Assembly: GCF_050433565.1 (NCBI RefSeq)
Contig: NZ_JBNPWZ010000006.1
Location: forward strand, 158,557 to 222,556
DNA length: 64,000 bases
Direction of reading: 5' to 3'
Source: Ornithinibacillus bavariensis
GTDB taxonomy: Bacteria; Bacillota; Bacilli; Bacillales; Amphibacillaceae
The notes below the pieces were generated by a model that made no database searches, was not told where the DNA came from, and was given only the letters and a program-made list of their open reading frames with translations. The stretch's first letter is position 1. Every line of letters starts with the position of its first letter. The position numbers and the translations under genes were made by a program. Shown piece by piece: positions 35,717 to 45,259 of the stretch.

Positions 35717-36274
35717 TCATAATTTACAATGAAGAATATAAGCCGGGGGTATATTTCTAAATTCTCTGTTCACTGTAATATTTGGGAAATAATTTCTCAA
35801 AAAAGGTATTTTAACCTTAGTATATTGAAAAGTCACAAACTCGCCACCTGTTTTTAAAACTTTTAAAGTGTTGGATAATATTTCTTTTGAAACATTCTGT
35901 GGTAAACTCGCAAACGGCAGACCAGAAATAATATAATCCACATAAGGAATATTGTATTCTTTTAAATACTGTTCAATATGTTCAGCCGAACCAAAAATAA
36001 TGATTAAATTTCTAACATTATTGAATTTCTTCTTAAGTACTTGGTAAAACGCTTGATTACTTTCAATTACAACTACCAGCGTTTCTTTATTTCTTCTTTC
36101 TAGGATTTTCTCTGTGAAAACACCTGTACCTGGACCATATTCTACAATGTATTTTGTATCTTTATACTTGATTCCCTCCACCATTTTATTACTAAGAAAT
36201 CCAGAGCTAGGACGTACTGCACCAACCGTTCTTGGATTAAATAAATATTGATAGATAAATGAGCCTTTTTTCAT
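35717..36274 (-). CDS. phospholipid/rRNA-adenine-type SAM methyltransferase
   Basis: The 185-residue protein opens like PmtA-type phospholipid N-methyltransferases (FNPRTVGAVRPSSGFLSNKM) and has motif I as YIVEYGPGTGVFT (about 43-55) and a post-I acidic residue in VVVIES. These proteins look like KsgA/Dim1 but lack the C-terminal RNA-binding domain and methylate phosphatidylethanolamine or other small substrates. Length fits the short class. Single gene. Confidence 0.8.
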   Translation of the reverse strand: MKKGSFIYQYLFNPRTVGAVRPSSGFLSNKMVEGIKYKDTKYIVEYGPGTGVFTEKILERRNKETLVVVIESNQAFYQVLKKKFNNVRNLIIIFGSAEHIEQYLKEYNIPYVDYIISGLPFASLPQNVSKEILSNTLKVLKTGGEFVTFQYTKVKIPFLRNYFPNITVNREFRNIPPAYILHCKL

Positions 36275-36384
36275 TTATATACTCCTCTGTGTAGATTTAT
36301 AATCCAATATAAAATCAAAGCCTGTAGAGAAACCCTATTAGAAACTTAAGAATTCATAAGTTTTAAAAGTCTTTCTTATTCACC

Positions 36385-36460
36385 TAATCTGCCCGGTCCA
36401 TCTGAGTACTTAATATTCAAAATCTTACACATATAGTAACATAAATATCCAATCCTAACT
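36385..36460 (+). repeat. dispersed non-coding repeat, copy b (left fragment only)
   Basis: It carries CTAATCTGCCCGG, GAGTACTTAATATTCAAAATC and the AACATAAATATCCAATCC core, then loses similarity. The rest of the 36275-36606 gap is AT-rich without a gene. Confidence 0.65.
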
Positions 36461-36606
36461 TAACTATTTTTAGGACGCAGCGAATTTGCGTTAGCAGGAT
36501 TTTTATAAATAAATCCTGCTATAACTATTAATTTTTGTTCAATTATTGTGATTTGTTCCAGCTTTTATATTAATAGACATTCTGAATATTAAGTACCTAC
36601 CAGTAT

Positions 36607-37215
36607 CTATTTTTCCAAATACCCCTCTACGACATGGGATTTATAAGCCAAGGAACTAAACATGAAAAGAAGCCAGCATGAAAGTATATATATCAGGGTT
36701 AAAAAATATGGCATCATGACTTTATCTCCAAACGTCTCGAAAAGTATGCGTGTTTTTACATAATCACCACCGACCCCAAGAAATGTAATTAAAACTGGAA
36801 TTACATAGTACATATATGCAATCCATGTTTTTATTTTTTTAATATCTCTATCTTTATCCGGGAAGACAATTGGCACTTCTGTTCGCTGATCAAATCTCGC
36901 CAAAAAGTACATACTTATAAATAAACCGACTAACAGCAATTGATAAAAGATCTCTTCCTTCAACACTTTAAGCAATGGGAAAGTGATTAAGAGGAGAGAG
37001 GCGTACCATTGATAAGTAATTGTCAACTTATACGCTTTCACCTTATTAGCAGAAAACCTGAAGACTAATACAATTGGCATTAGCAGCATTATGAGGAAAA
37101 CAGCAAGGGTCCACATGGTGAACGAAGAATCATATGCTGGAGCGAAAACCGCCACCACTGCTGCGAACAGCAGCATTAAATAACTCCATATCATTAATTT
37201 AAATGGATTTCCCAT
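36607..37215 (-). CDS. six-helix membrane protein of unknown function
   Basis: The 202-residue protein has about six transmembrane helices and a conserved-looking basic loop (DKDRDIKKIKTW). The ATG at 37215 is chosen because TTGGAGGC precedes it at the right distance; a frame open further upstream has no such site. I recognise no family. Confidence 0.7.
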   Translation of the reverse strand: MGNPFKLMIWSYLMLLFAAVVAVFAPAYDSSFTMWTLAVFLIMLLMPIVLVFRFSANKVKAYKLTITYQWYASLLLITFPLLKVLKEEIFYQLLLVGLFISMYFLARFDQRTEVPIVFPDKDRDIKKIKTWIAYMYYVIPVLITFLGVGGDYVKTRILFETFGDKVMMPYFLTLIYILSCWLLFMFSSLAYKSHVVEGYLEK

Positions 37216-37484
37216 TGAGTATGCCTCCAATGCAACGATATGTATAAACAATCAACTTTTTGGTTGTTTTATTCTCTCTTCATATAATAAAAATCAGTTG
37301 TGTTATATACGATAGAACAGAGAGTTAAGTTTCAAAGAGTTATCCTGATTATGTTTGGTTATTGATTATTGGTGCCTGGTAATTCCAACAAATGCAAGAG
37401 AGCAACGCAGAAATTTGCGTTGCTCTTAAATTATTGCACCATATAGTCTAGGTACATTTCTTCACAATCTCAGTCATATGTTTG

Positions 37485-37997
37485 TTAATTCTTAACAATG
37501 TCCCTTTTTAAATATGTAAAATCAATAAGTTTGTTTTTTAACAATGTAAAATGGAAATCGTATGGACTATCTTCATATAAGACAAAAGGTAGATATTTTG
37601 GTATTGCTTCACCTAATCCTAAGTTTTCCTCTGATAAAGCCCAATCTATACTTTTCCAATCCAATATCCCCTCTTTTGTCTTTATCGGGGTTGAATAACT
37701 AAAATCAGATGGAACTTCTACAAGATAAAGGTGAAAACCTCCAGCATCATTATTATCTACAGTCCAAGTGACCTGTCCTTTATATATTATTTGGAAATTC
37801 CTTATATCTATTGAAGTTTCTTCATTAACCTCTCGAATTACACATTCCAATGGAGTTTCAATACCTTCTATTTTTCCCCCAGTTCCATTCCATAGCCCTT
37901 TAGCTGGCTTGGAATTGCGATTTAGTAAAAGTAATTCATTATTCCTCTTAATAATACATAGCGTCATACCTACCACAATATACCACCGTTCTTCCAT
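37485..37997 (-). CDS. NUDIX hydrolase
   Basis: The 170-residue MutT-like hydrolase has a complete Nudix box (GGKIEGIETPLECVIREVNEETSI, about 41-64, matching GX5EX7REUXEEXGU except for the last Gly). It follows the NRNSKPAKGLWNGTGG segment typical of the 8-oxo-dGTP/ADP-ribose-like group. It probably hydrolyses an oxidised or non-canonical nucleotide; the substrate is not known. Single gene on the minus strand. Confidence 0.9.
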   Translation of the reverse strand: MEERWYIVVGMTLCIIKRNNELLLLNRNSKPAKGLWNGTGGKIEGIETPLECVIREVNEETSIDIRNFQIIYKGQVTWTVDNNDAGGFHLYLVEVPSDFSYSTPIKTKEGILDWKSIDWALSEENLGLGEAIPKYLPFVLYEDSPYDFHFTLLKNKLIDFTYLKRDIVKN

Positions 37998-38035
37998 AAC
38001 AATATACTGTAATTAATCATTCTGTTGTAACATAT

Positions 38036-38350
38036 CCTTTATTCCATTAACCCGCCCCGTTAGTTGAAGTACTTAATATTCGGAATCCTATATGTATTTT
38101 AACATAAAATATCCAATGATTCGTTGTTCCTCAACTAATAACTCTGAAGTATTGTAAGATAATAAATCACAATAAAGTAACCAAATAATAGAACCTCTGT
38201 TCCTATTTTAGAACAGAGGTTGAAAAGATTTATCGTTTTCCAATTCTCTCGCTTTGAAATTTATTACTGGTTTGTAAGACTTGTTACATTTTTGAAAGCG
38301 GGGTTATAAATAGGCAAAATTGAAATTTACCACTAGAATGGTACTGGACA
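38036..38350 (+). repeat. dispersed non-coding repeat, copy c
   Basis: It starts with the palindrome unit (CGCCCCGTTAGTTGAAGTAC), has the AACATAAAATATCCAAT and TAAGATAATAAATCAC core, and the hairpin AACCTCTGTTC/GAACAGAGGTT at 38192-38221. The right-hand palindrome is not recognisable. It fills most of the gap before 38527. Confidence 0.8.
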
Positions 38351-38526
38351 TATACACATCTGTAGGTTTGAAATAAAGGTTGATTAAAAGGGATTTGATA
38401 CTTTTCGCATACTAAGATTTTTTTATTAAAAATTTTATTATATCTAGGAACTCTTAATTTAACGAAAGCAAAAGTTAGATGGAAAAGAACCCTTTTTACG
38501 GAGTAAAATGGTACATTGCAATGACC

Positions 38527-38850
38527 TTATGGAATAATGTGAGGAGTTTGAAGCGTTTCCCCATCTTCAAGTGTACGAATTCCTCCGGATACTTCATAAG
38601 CTGCACCAATTGACACAAGAAAATCTCCTATAATAGCGATTTTTTGTTCTTGGAGAAGCTTTATTATATCTTCTTCGCCTATTTGACTTGATACTGATAC
38701 AGCCTCTAATATTTGTCCAATTGTCTTAATCCAAACACCGGTCAAAATTTGTCGTTCACCAATTGAATCTGTATCATTCTCAATATTCAAAAGTTCCGTT
38801 AATCCTTTAATTTCAATAATCTGACCTATCACTTGAATCCATAGCCCCAA
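38527..38850 (-). CDS. small repetitive protein, DUF6944-like
   Basis: The 107-residue protein is built from repeated units: G-L-W-I-Q-V-I-G-Q-I-I-E, G-V-W-I-K-T-I-G-Q-I-L-E-A and a weaker third (IGDFLVSIGAAYEVSGG). I recall this pattern in Bacillus proteins named DUF6944, with no known function. The TTG start at 38850 follows GGAGG at 5 bases. Single gene. Confidence 0.7.
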   Translation of the reverse strand: MGLWIQVIGQIIEIKGLTELLNIENDTDSIGERQILTGVWIKTIGQILEAVSVSSQIGEEDIIKLLQEQKIAIIGDFLVSIGAAYEVSGGIRTLEDGETLQTPHIIP

Positions 38851-39203
38851 CGCAACCTCCTTTTCAAGATCTATTATTTTTTTATCATCGAAATCTCTTC
38901 TATTGTTATCTTTTTTTTAGTGTGATCCATTTTTATCAGCTCCAGAACAAAGGTTTTGCTTTATTTTATGCTAATTAAGTTATTCTGTTACCTTTGAACG
39001 GTCACCTTAAAGCAAGTAGATTATTACATTGGTAATCAGTCACAACTAACAATTACGAGATGCAATTCATTTGATGTTCGCGTTAATTTCACACTTGCAA
39101 TGACACAATTCCTTTGCTATTCAACCAAGAAATTCCAGCTGTTTAAATTGGAAAACATACAGTACTTAGCACATGCTCATATGAGATAGGAGCATGTGGA
39201 AGC
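38851..39203. other. gene-free region
   Basis: It is AT-rich, with a weak GAGCATGTG-type inverted repeat (about 39170-39200) near the end of the YetF-like gene. I see no gene in it. Confidence 0.5.
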
Positions 39204-39914
39204 TCAGGAATTATATAGGAATATGCTTAGATTTTCCTTATCATCTACGGCAGCAAGCAGAATATCTTTGATGGTTATATTTGAATAGGTATCTTGAAGT
39301 TTTTTAAGAAGCCATTCTTCATCCCTTCCTATTTGGTGTAACTGCTTATAATTAATTGTTCCCTCTTTTATAACCGTATTTGGATAATAAAAAGGTTTGA
39401 CTGGCTTGTTAAATGTGGCTGCTGTTAAAGGCAAATGTTCCGTCTTCAGGAAAATGGAAACCTTTCCGCCGTGTTCCCATAAGGCAAGTGCGACTTTTTG
39501 GATGTCTTCAATATTTTTCATTCGCAGTTCGGTTTGCAGTTCATCAAGTGAAATCCGGGCCCGCTTCATATTACGGTTATTGATCATTCCATTTTCTATT
39601 AATGGTATCGGATCGGTGATAAACCACTTTCTGAAATGTTTTGAATACAAACTTAAGTAAATCCCGATTATATACAAGATTAAAATCACACTCATTGTAA
39701 TCATCGACCCTTCCAGACCTAATCCTTCATCGGACAGCGGATGGGCAATAATATTTCCAATAATCAGCACAATGACAAAATCGAGAAGTCCTACTTGGGA
39801 TAGGGAGCGCTGACCCATTAATTTGACAAGTAAGACAAAAAACACAAATCCAACAATTGCCCGAAGCATCCATTGAACAATGGTTAAGGATTCCTGAGAA
39901 GTGAAAAATTCCAT
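39204..39914 (-). CDS. YetF/YdfR-like DUF421 membrane protein
   Basis: The 236-residue protein has three N-terminal membrane helices (about 15-105) and a cytoplasmic or spore-facing DUF421 domain with the family motifs LVKLMGQRSLSQVGLLDFV and ARISLDELQTELR. It ends with two small helical segments. In bacilli such proteins occur in spores and some belong to germination-related complexes; this one's role is unknown. The ATG at 39914 with AAAGG upstream is chosen over an upstream GTG. Confidence 0.85.
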   Translation of the reverse strand: MEFFTSQESLTIVQWMLRAIVGFVFFVLLVKLMGQRSLSQVGLLDFVIVLIIGNIIAHPLSDEGLGLEGSMITMSVILILYIIGIYLSLYSKHFRKWFITDPIPLIENGMINNRNMKRARISLDELQTELRMKNIEDIQKVALALWEHGGKVSIFLKTEHLPLTAATFNKPVKPFYYPNTVIKEGTINYKQLHQIGRDEEWLLKKLQDTYSNITIKDILLAAVDDKENLSIFLYNS

Positions 39915-40721
39915 GATCTGACACACCTTTAAACAGAATTAGAAAAGAAGGCTTATCTTGATCAGCCTGTATTTATTAGATAAGAAAATATTTATTTTAG
40001 GCAGAGTTTACTGTTTTAAGTAGTTACATATCCAGGGAGAGCGGGGACTAAAGCTGAAACAAGACTTCCCAAACCTCATGACACGTTATGTGGTTTCGAC
40101 TGGATCGAAGTTTCTCTGTGTTTCCTTTTCACTCCCGAGCATAAGATTTACTAAATCTTAATAAAGTCAAAATTTATTCATATACTCTCCTAACGGCCAA
40201 GGAAGTTTGACTAAAACCGCCACCCTGATCGACAACATCGAAACGTCCACATTTGTGTTCTTTCCTACCTTTATTTTTCACTATCAATATTGTCGTTTTT
40301 CCATTGTAGTAATGACTTTTGAATTAAAATAATTATGGTTTAAGTCGACCTCAATCGCTCTTTTCACAGACATTCGCAATCCCTCAATTCCTCAGTAGTA
40401 TTATTTTCCAATTTATAAAATTTATTACTATAAATTGGTTCAAACGTGCTTTCATATAGTAATTCTTTTATTAAAAACAGGACAAGAAAAAAGCGATCAT
40501 ATTATGATCACTTTGTTTAACTAATGCTCTTTTTACTTATATAAGGACTACATTTATAGGTCGATATCTTCAACCTCTATCCTTAAAATATCCTCTAACT
40601 TTTTATACAATTATCCCTGTACAAAACAGCTTATCCCACAAAAAGTTAGAGTTTTTATTATGCAGTCATTGGCTGGTTCGAGTTCGGTATTGTATTGGAC
40701 TTAATCCAGCCAATGTTTGAA
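39915..40721. other. long gene-free region
   Basis: About 800 bases without a supported gene. It holds a terminator for the CPBP gene (40486-40514) and an inverted repeat ATTGGCTGG/CCAGCCAAT (about 40667-40714) just beyond that gene's stop. The remainder looks like decayed sequence. Confidence 0.5.
40486..40514 (-). terminator. terminator downstream of the CPBP gene
   Basis: On the minus strand AAGTGATCAT pairs with ATGATCGCTT (one G-U pair) and is followed by six U. Confidence 0.7.
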
Positions 40722-41561
40722 TTAGGCTCTTTTCCATATAAAACGCTTCGCACCTAATATAAAGAGTGAAACAATTATGCCACCAAGCACAAGCATTCCG
40801 AATGAGATATACAATCCACCAAGTCCATTTACCGTTTCGTAAAAGGTAATAATTGAAGGTCCATCACTCTGCAAAACTACAAACCTAGTTATTTCTAAAT
40901 ATGCCAAATGGAAACCAATAGATGTCCAAAGACTTCTCGTCCAGAGACGAACTAACTGCAAGCATATACCATAACATAAGATCAAAATAATATAATCAAC
41001 AGTTATAATGTTTCCGGGATTAAGTCCAACGAGAACTTGAAGCTGATTGACTACGAGAGGAACAGATAAAAATAATAGTGTTTGAAATAATACAGCTAAC
41101 CAAGTGGCAAAACGAGAACGCAAGACATCATATAGCAAACCACGTATAGCTAATTCTTCGGGCAAAGCCTCATACAAAAAAGCAATGATAATGTTGAAAA
41201 GTAGCGGAGTAAACCAATAATCGGGATTATGCCATTGTTCAATAACGATCCAACCTTGAGTAGTTGCTATAATGAACCCCAACACAGCCAATGTAGTTGC
41301 CAGGAGAATTCCAGTAAAAAAGTGATATGCCCTTTTCCATGAATACACTGCTATTTTCGGTTTTACCCCTGTTATTCGATCAGCATGCCGATACAAATAC
41401 AAAATAATCGGAACTACCAGTCCACTCATCACAAGACCCTGAATCAATAATTGAGAATTTCTAGATAAGCCAAACTGTTCAGCAACAGTACCAGAAAGAG
41501 AGCCTAGGAACAGACTGCCGGTTATAGTTACCCACCCGAGTAGAAGAAGCTTCCACTTCAT
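40722..41561 (-). CDS. CPBP-family intramembrane glutamic protease
   Basis: The 279-residue protein has about eight membrane helices. It carries the Abi/CPBP motif 1, Glu-Glu-x-x-x-Arg, as ALPEELAIRGLLYD (about residues 136-149); the second-motif His is probably in the GFHLAYLE segment (about 225). Family members process membrane peptides, and in Gram-positive bacteria some give bacteriocin immunity. There is no bacteriocin gene beside it, so its target is open. Confidence 0.85.
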   Translation of the reverse strand: MKWKLLLLGWVTITGSLFLGSLSGTVAEQFGLSRNSQLLIQGLVMSGLVVPIILYLYRHADRITGVKPKIAVYSWKRAYHFFTGILLATTLAVLGFIIATTQGWIVIEQWHNPDYWFTPLLFNIIIAFLYEALPEELAIRGLLYDVLRSRFATWLAVLFQTLLFLSVPLVVNQLQVLVGLNPGNIITVDYIILILCYGICLQLVRLWTRSLWTSIGFHLAYLEITRFVVLQSDGPSIITFYETVNGLGGLYISFGMLVLGGIIVSLFILGAKRFIWKRA

Positions 41562-41807
41562 AGCATAATCACTTCCTAATTTTATTCATGTAGTAGTGTG
41601 TCTTGAATAAATTCCGTTTCTCAATTATAAATCTTGAGCATAAAATACATTAGAATTGCAACTGAAAAATAGAAGAGTACTCCCTTCTAGTTAATCTTCA
41701 AATTGACTCTCATACCTGTTCACTTTTTCCTCAAGTATATTTCATATACGTTTATCACGAGAAAAGGTTCCTTGAAATTATGATAACTTCTTTTATTATT
41801 CCTTTTT

Positions 41808-42042
41808 AAACTACTCGTTAGGTGGAATACTTAGTATTTTGATACAGGCACCCTATAGTTTAAATGAAAATATTTACATTTTTTGTAGAAGCATATAAAA
41901 GAGCCACTCTAATGTAACCAAATAAAAAACCCTCTGTTCCTAATTAAGGGCAGAGGGTGAAAAATGTTTCTATCCACTTTATTGAAATTTACCAACTTTC
42001 CCTTCAATCAGACGCACCTTATTGTTGAAAAATGCTTCTTTG
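41808..42042 (+). repeat. dispersed non-coding repeat, copy d
   Basis: A degenerate left unit (CTACTCGTTAGGTGGAATACTTAG) is followed by the CTCTGTTCCTAATTAAGGGCAGAG hairpin region (41930-41958) and the ATCCACTTTATTGAAATTTACC block that also occurs in the copies at 46.5, 57.4, 60.3 and 61.8 kb. Confidence 0.7.
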
Positions 42043-42369
42043 CTAAGCATTAGAATAACGATCTGATAGTTTCTTTTTGTGCGACTGAAAGACTTCTTCT
42101 AAAGGGATATCATACTTGTTGGCAATTACTATTAAATTACCTAGTACATCACCTAACTCTTCGGTTAAATCCTGTTTATGTTCCTCATACGAACCTCTTA
42201 TTTCATCTGGCCTATCTCTACCAATCTCAAGAGCTCTTATAGCTCGTGCAACCTCTCCTGTTTCTTCAGCAAGAAAGCCAATACGAATGAATATGTCTAG
42301 CTCAGACCAGCCCCTACTTTCATAATAATCTTTCACCCATTGCTGAAATTCAGTTACATTCATCCTCAT
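42043..42369 (-). CDS. MazG-like nucleotide pyrophosphohydrolase
   Basis: The 108-residue MazG-fold protein has FLAEETGEVARAIRALE (metal-binding E-E-x-x-E) and a second helix DLTEELGDVLGNLIVIANKY with the conserved E-x-x-D. It is longer in the loop than the one at 18701 and belongs to a different subgroup. It would hydrolyse NTPs or dNTPs. GGAGG lies 4 bases before the first ATG; a second ATG is 6 bases on. Divergent from the LOG gene. Confidence 0.85.
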   Translation of the reverse strand: MRMNVTEFQQWVKDYYESRGWSELDIFIRIGFLAEETGEVARAIRALEIGRDRPDEIRGSYEEHKQDLTEELGDVLGNLIVIANKYDIPLEEVFQSHKKKLSDRYSNA

Positions 42370-42456
42370 CTGACCTCCAATTCAATACTTAAGTTTAACA
42401 AAAAAATGAAAGTTTTGTATAATCTTTAATGGTGTGACTTTCTGGGAGGTGATAAG

Positions 42457-43038
42457 TTGAAAAGGTTAGCAGTATTTTGTGGATCGAGTAACGGAGCATC
42501 TGATATATATGTAGAAGGTGCAAAAAAACTTGGTAAAGAACTAGCAAGCCGAAATATTGCACTTGTTTACGGTGGAGCGAGTGTTGGTATTATGGGTGCT
42601 GTTGCTGATTCAGTACTGAATGAAGGTGGATACGTAATTGGAGTTATGCCAAGCTTTTTAGATAATAGAGAGATAGCTCATAAAAACTTGTCAGAGCTAA
42701 TCATCGTAGACTCAATGCATGAAAGAAAAGCGAAAATGGCAGATCTTGCTGATGGATTTATAGCTTTACCTGGCGGACCAGGAACGATGGAAGAATTTTT
42801 TGAAGTTTTTACATGGGGGCAGTTAGGTTTACATAAAAAGCCTTGTGGCTTACTAAATATAGATAATTACTTTGATTTGTTGATTAATTTCTTTAGCCAT
42901 ATGAATAGAAAAGAATTTCTTCAAGAGAAATACCTATCCATGCTATTGAATGATTCTGAGCCTGCATCTTTAATAGAACAATTTCAAACCTATTCTCCGC
43001 CTTCAGTTAAAACCTATATTAAAGCTACTCAAACTTAA
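42457..43038 (+). CDS. LOG family protein (cytokinin riboside 5'-monophosphate phosphoribohydrolase type)
   Basis: The 193-residue TIGR00730/YvdD-type enzyme splits nucleoside 5'-monophosphates to base and ribose 5-phosphate. The catalytic motif PGGPGTMEEFFEVFTW (about 108-123) and the N-terminal VFCGSSNGA are intact, as is the MHERKAKM segment. It starts at a TTG behind GGGAGGTGA and ends before a good terminator. Confidence 0.92.
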   Translation: MKRLAVFCGSSNGASDIYVEGAKKLGKELASRNIALVYGGASVGIMGAVADSVLNEGGYVIGVMPSFLDNREIAHKNLSELIIVDSMHERKAKMADLADGFIALPGGPGTMEEFFEVFTWGQLGLHKKPCGLLNIDNYFDLLINFFSHMNRKEFLQEKYLSMLLNDSEPASLIEQFQTYSPPSVKTYIKATQT

Positions 43039-43047
43039 TCATTTTAG

Positions 43048-43078
43048 AAAGAAACCATCGTAATTAGATGGTTTCTTG
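43048..43078 (+). terminator. terminator after the LOG gene
   Basis: AAGAAACCATC and GATGGTTTCTT form an 11-bp stem with a 7-base loop. It runs straight into a copy of the palindrome unit at 43075-43110. Confidence 0.85.
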
Positions 43079-43145
43079 TCGAACTCTCCTACCCCGTTAG
43101 TACAATAACCTCTAAATCAAATTGAAGTAAACTCCATATTTTTGA

Positions 43146-43529
43146 TTAATATCCCCAAGAATCAACACGCCAATTATCATTTTTACTATCCCTCCTCAAT
43201 ATCCAATTCCAATCGGATTGAGTTGAGTTTGGTTCGAAACTTCCATCGCCACCCGAAGAATTTACTTTAAAATTAGATAATAAAATCATAGTATTTTCGT
43301 CTTTCATACCATTCGAGCTTTCTGAATACCATAATTCCGTAAGCTCACATCCCCTAAACTCCTTAAACTTTTTCTTAACAGTAACTATGGCTTCGTTTAT
43401 TTCCTCCTCGGAAAACTTAGTCGACTGTTCCACACTAACCTGAACATTATTCGTCTTTCCGACTTGGGAGTAAAACATAATTGACAGTAAAACTATTAAT
43501 ATACCTACTATAAATATATTCCTCTTCAT
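43146..43529 (-). CDS. small membrane-anchored or exported protein, DUF4829-like
   Basis: The 127-residue protein has an N-terminal hydrophobic segment (5-20), then FSEEEINEAIVTVKKKFKEFRGCELTELWY and a C-terminal SDWNWILRRDS...WRVDSWGY. I recall this pattern in Bacillus DUF4829-type proteins, with unknown function. A palindrome unit (43075-43110) lies 36 bases beyond its stop. Confidence 0.7.
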   Translation of the reverse strand: MKRNIFIVGILIVLLSIMFYSQVGKTNNVQVSVEQSTKFSEEEINEAIVTVKKKFKEFRGCELTELWYSESSNGMKDENTMILLSNFKVNSSGGDGSFEPNSTQSDWNWILRRDSKNDNWRVDSWGY

Positions 43530-43756
43530 ATTAACCCTCTTTACGTCAGATTGGGGGAAAATTCTACTAACTAGCTCAAATAGCTACACTCGCATTAGGT
43601 TTAATGAACTTACTCTAAAACCCTGTTAATTTTTATAGAAAGTGAAATTCTAATTTGATAATAACATAATATTTAGATAATTTAAACCGAGGTAATATTA
43701 GCAAACTTTCCCCCTTGCATTCCTATGTATTCAACTGTTCTACTGATTCACCTTGT

Positions 43757-44275
43757 TCAACGAATCCACCCTTTTTTACCTTCTTCGTACATATCCTTGA
43801 AGTATTGAAATACATATCTTTTGTAAACTTCCTCCAATTTATCCATAAGTATTGAACCACTGGGGAGTGCTGTCCATGCATGATCAATTTCTTCTTCTAG
43901 TGCATTCTTCATTGATAACAGTGCTTCTTTTTCAAATGGTAATTCCTCTATTGTTGGATTGGACAATGCAGTTGTAATGAAATTATATACCTTACTATCT
44001 CTACGTGCTTCATCTAGAAGATCAACAACTTCACATCCTAATGCTACTAATGCACCTTGTTTTAAGATTTCCATCTGTCTCGGATAAAAATCATCTAACT
44101 CTTTGTCAGTAGTAGCAAAGAAAAATCTCTCATATTCAAAATGTTCATAATCAATACCATGACCGAATCCATTATAATCTGTAGTCATATGATAGTACAT
44201 CCACTGTACTTTGCCGAATTCTATTTGAAACTCCCTATAAGTATTAGCTTGTAATTTGAAATAATTTTGTCCCAT
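43757..44275 (-). CDS. hypothetical protein
   Basis: The 172-residue soluble, acidic, aromatic-rich protein (YYHMTTDYNGFGHGIDYEHF) has a helical C-terminal half. I recognise no family. The ATG at 44275 follows GGAGGTGG at 7 bases, so expression is plausible. It is directly downstream of the GC-rich DHFR-like gene, whose terminator separates them. Confidence 0.65.
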   Translation of the reverse strand: MGQNYFKLQANTYREFQIEFGKVQWMYYHMTTDYNGFGHGIDYEHFEYERFFFATTDKELDDFYPRQMEILKQGALVALGCEVVDLLDEARRDSKVYNFITTALSNPTIEELPFEKEALLSMKNALEEEIDHAWTALPSGSILMDKLEEVYKRYVFQYFKDMYEEGKKGWIR

Positions 44276-44296
44276 CACTTCCACCTCCTAATACAA

Positions 44297-44324
44297 ATAA
44301 CCGCCCCGTGAAGGGCGGTTTATT
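44297..44324 (-). terminator. GC-rich terminator after the DHFR-like gene
   Basis: On the minus strand AACCGCCC and GGGCGGTT pair around a 6-base loop, then ATTT. Its stem is far richer in G and C than other terminators here, like the gene that it follows. Confidence 0.8.
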
Positions 44325-44361
44325 AAGCTATCATTCTCTGCTAGCGAAACACTTAGTGCGC

Positions 44362-44931
44362 CTATTTCTCCACCTCATAGCGGGTAGCAATAATTCCCGA
44401 ATTGAGCGTTCGGCTGGACAGCAGCTTGAGTCTAATTTTCTCGCCGCCACCATCGAATACTGACTTTCCACCACCCAGGATGACCGGACAAATTGTAAGC
44501 AGGAATTCGTCAATCAGGCCAAGCTTAAGTAGCGTCTTCGCAGCTCCCGGGCTGCCGAATATAACGAGATCTTTGCCAGGTTGCTCTTTGAGCACCTTGA
44601 TTTCCTCTGCGATATTGTCCATGATCAGCATCGTGTTGTTCCATTCCACCTTGTCCATCGTGCTGGAAATAACGATCTTCTTAACATCCTGCAGCCATTT
44701 GGCATGCTCCTTATCGTGCCTCGATGCATTTGGATTGTCCAGCTCCGTGGGCCAGTAGCTCTCCATCATGCGATACGTCGCGCGTCCGTAAACGGGTGAT
44801 CCGACTTCGGCTACGACCTCCTCCGCGTATTTCTCTAATTCCTCGTCGTACGGAATCCAATCGAGTCCTCCATTCGAATCCGACGCATACCCATCCAGCG
44901 ACACATGCATGAACAATACGAGTTTTCTCAT
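44362..44931 (-). CDS. dihydrofolate-reductase-like protein (RibD C-terminal domain), GC-rich
   Basis: The 189-residue protein has a RibD_C/DHFR-like fold with VLFMHVSLDGYASDSNGGLDW, YGRATYRMM, VIFGSPGAAKTLLKLGLIDEF and the NADPH-region CPVILGGGKSVF. It belongs to the YwjB/YyaP class of unknown reductases. Its DNA is far more GC-rich than its surroundings (31 of 60 bases in 44401-44460 are G or C), so recent transfer is likely. A second, AT-rich member of the family is at 52185. Confidence 0.88.
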   Translation of the reverse strand: MRKLVLFMHVSLDGYASDSNGGLDWIPYDEELEKYAEEVVAEVGSPVYGRATYRMMESYWPTELDNPNASRHDKEHAKWLQDVKKIVISSTMDKVEWNNTMLIMDNIAEEIKVLKEQPGKDLVIFGSPGAAKTLLKLGLIDEFLLTICPVILGGGKSVFDGGGEKIRLKLLSSRTLNSGIIATRYEVEK

Positions 44932-45259
44932 GTCCGTTTCTCCTCCGATTTCGAATTTATTTTATTCGATTTTTTTGTAATTTTCCTGCGTTTCATCCTG
45001 CTGTTACGTTCATTATAAAACATTACGTTACGTAAGGTTCAAGCAGGAATTTTGAACTTTTTTGAAGACAAAAGTGTTGTGCTAAACTGCCGCTTTATGA
45101 AGACAAACCTCAAGTGATTAGCCCCGAACGAAAGCAAACATGCTCTGTTAGTTGTTATACTCATTATTCCAAGTAGTTCAACAAAAAGTGTTTCATGCCT
45201 ACTTGGCCCAACGCACCCATTACTTTAAGTTATAACTATTCCACAATCTAGATTCCTTT
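44932..45259. other. gene-free region upstream of the DHFR-like gene
   Basis: It contains the palindrome TTACGTAA near 45025, which may be an operator of the transferred gene. Otherwise no gene is evident. Confidence 0.45.

Noticed and set aside
39915..40721. Search for a hidden gene or RNA in the 800-base gap
   Set aside because: All six frames are broken and no known riboswitch or tRNA fold was recognised; only hairpins at the CPBP end are clear.
44402..44912. Plus-strand frames opposite the GC-rich reductase gene
   Set aside because: Long antisense frames are expected in GC-rich DNA; they have no domain and no ribosome binding site.
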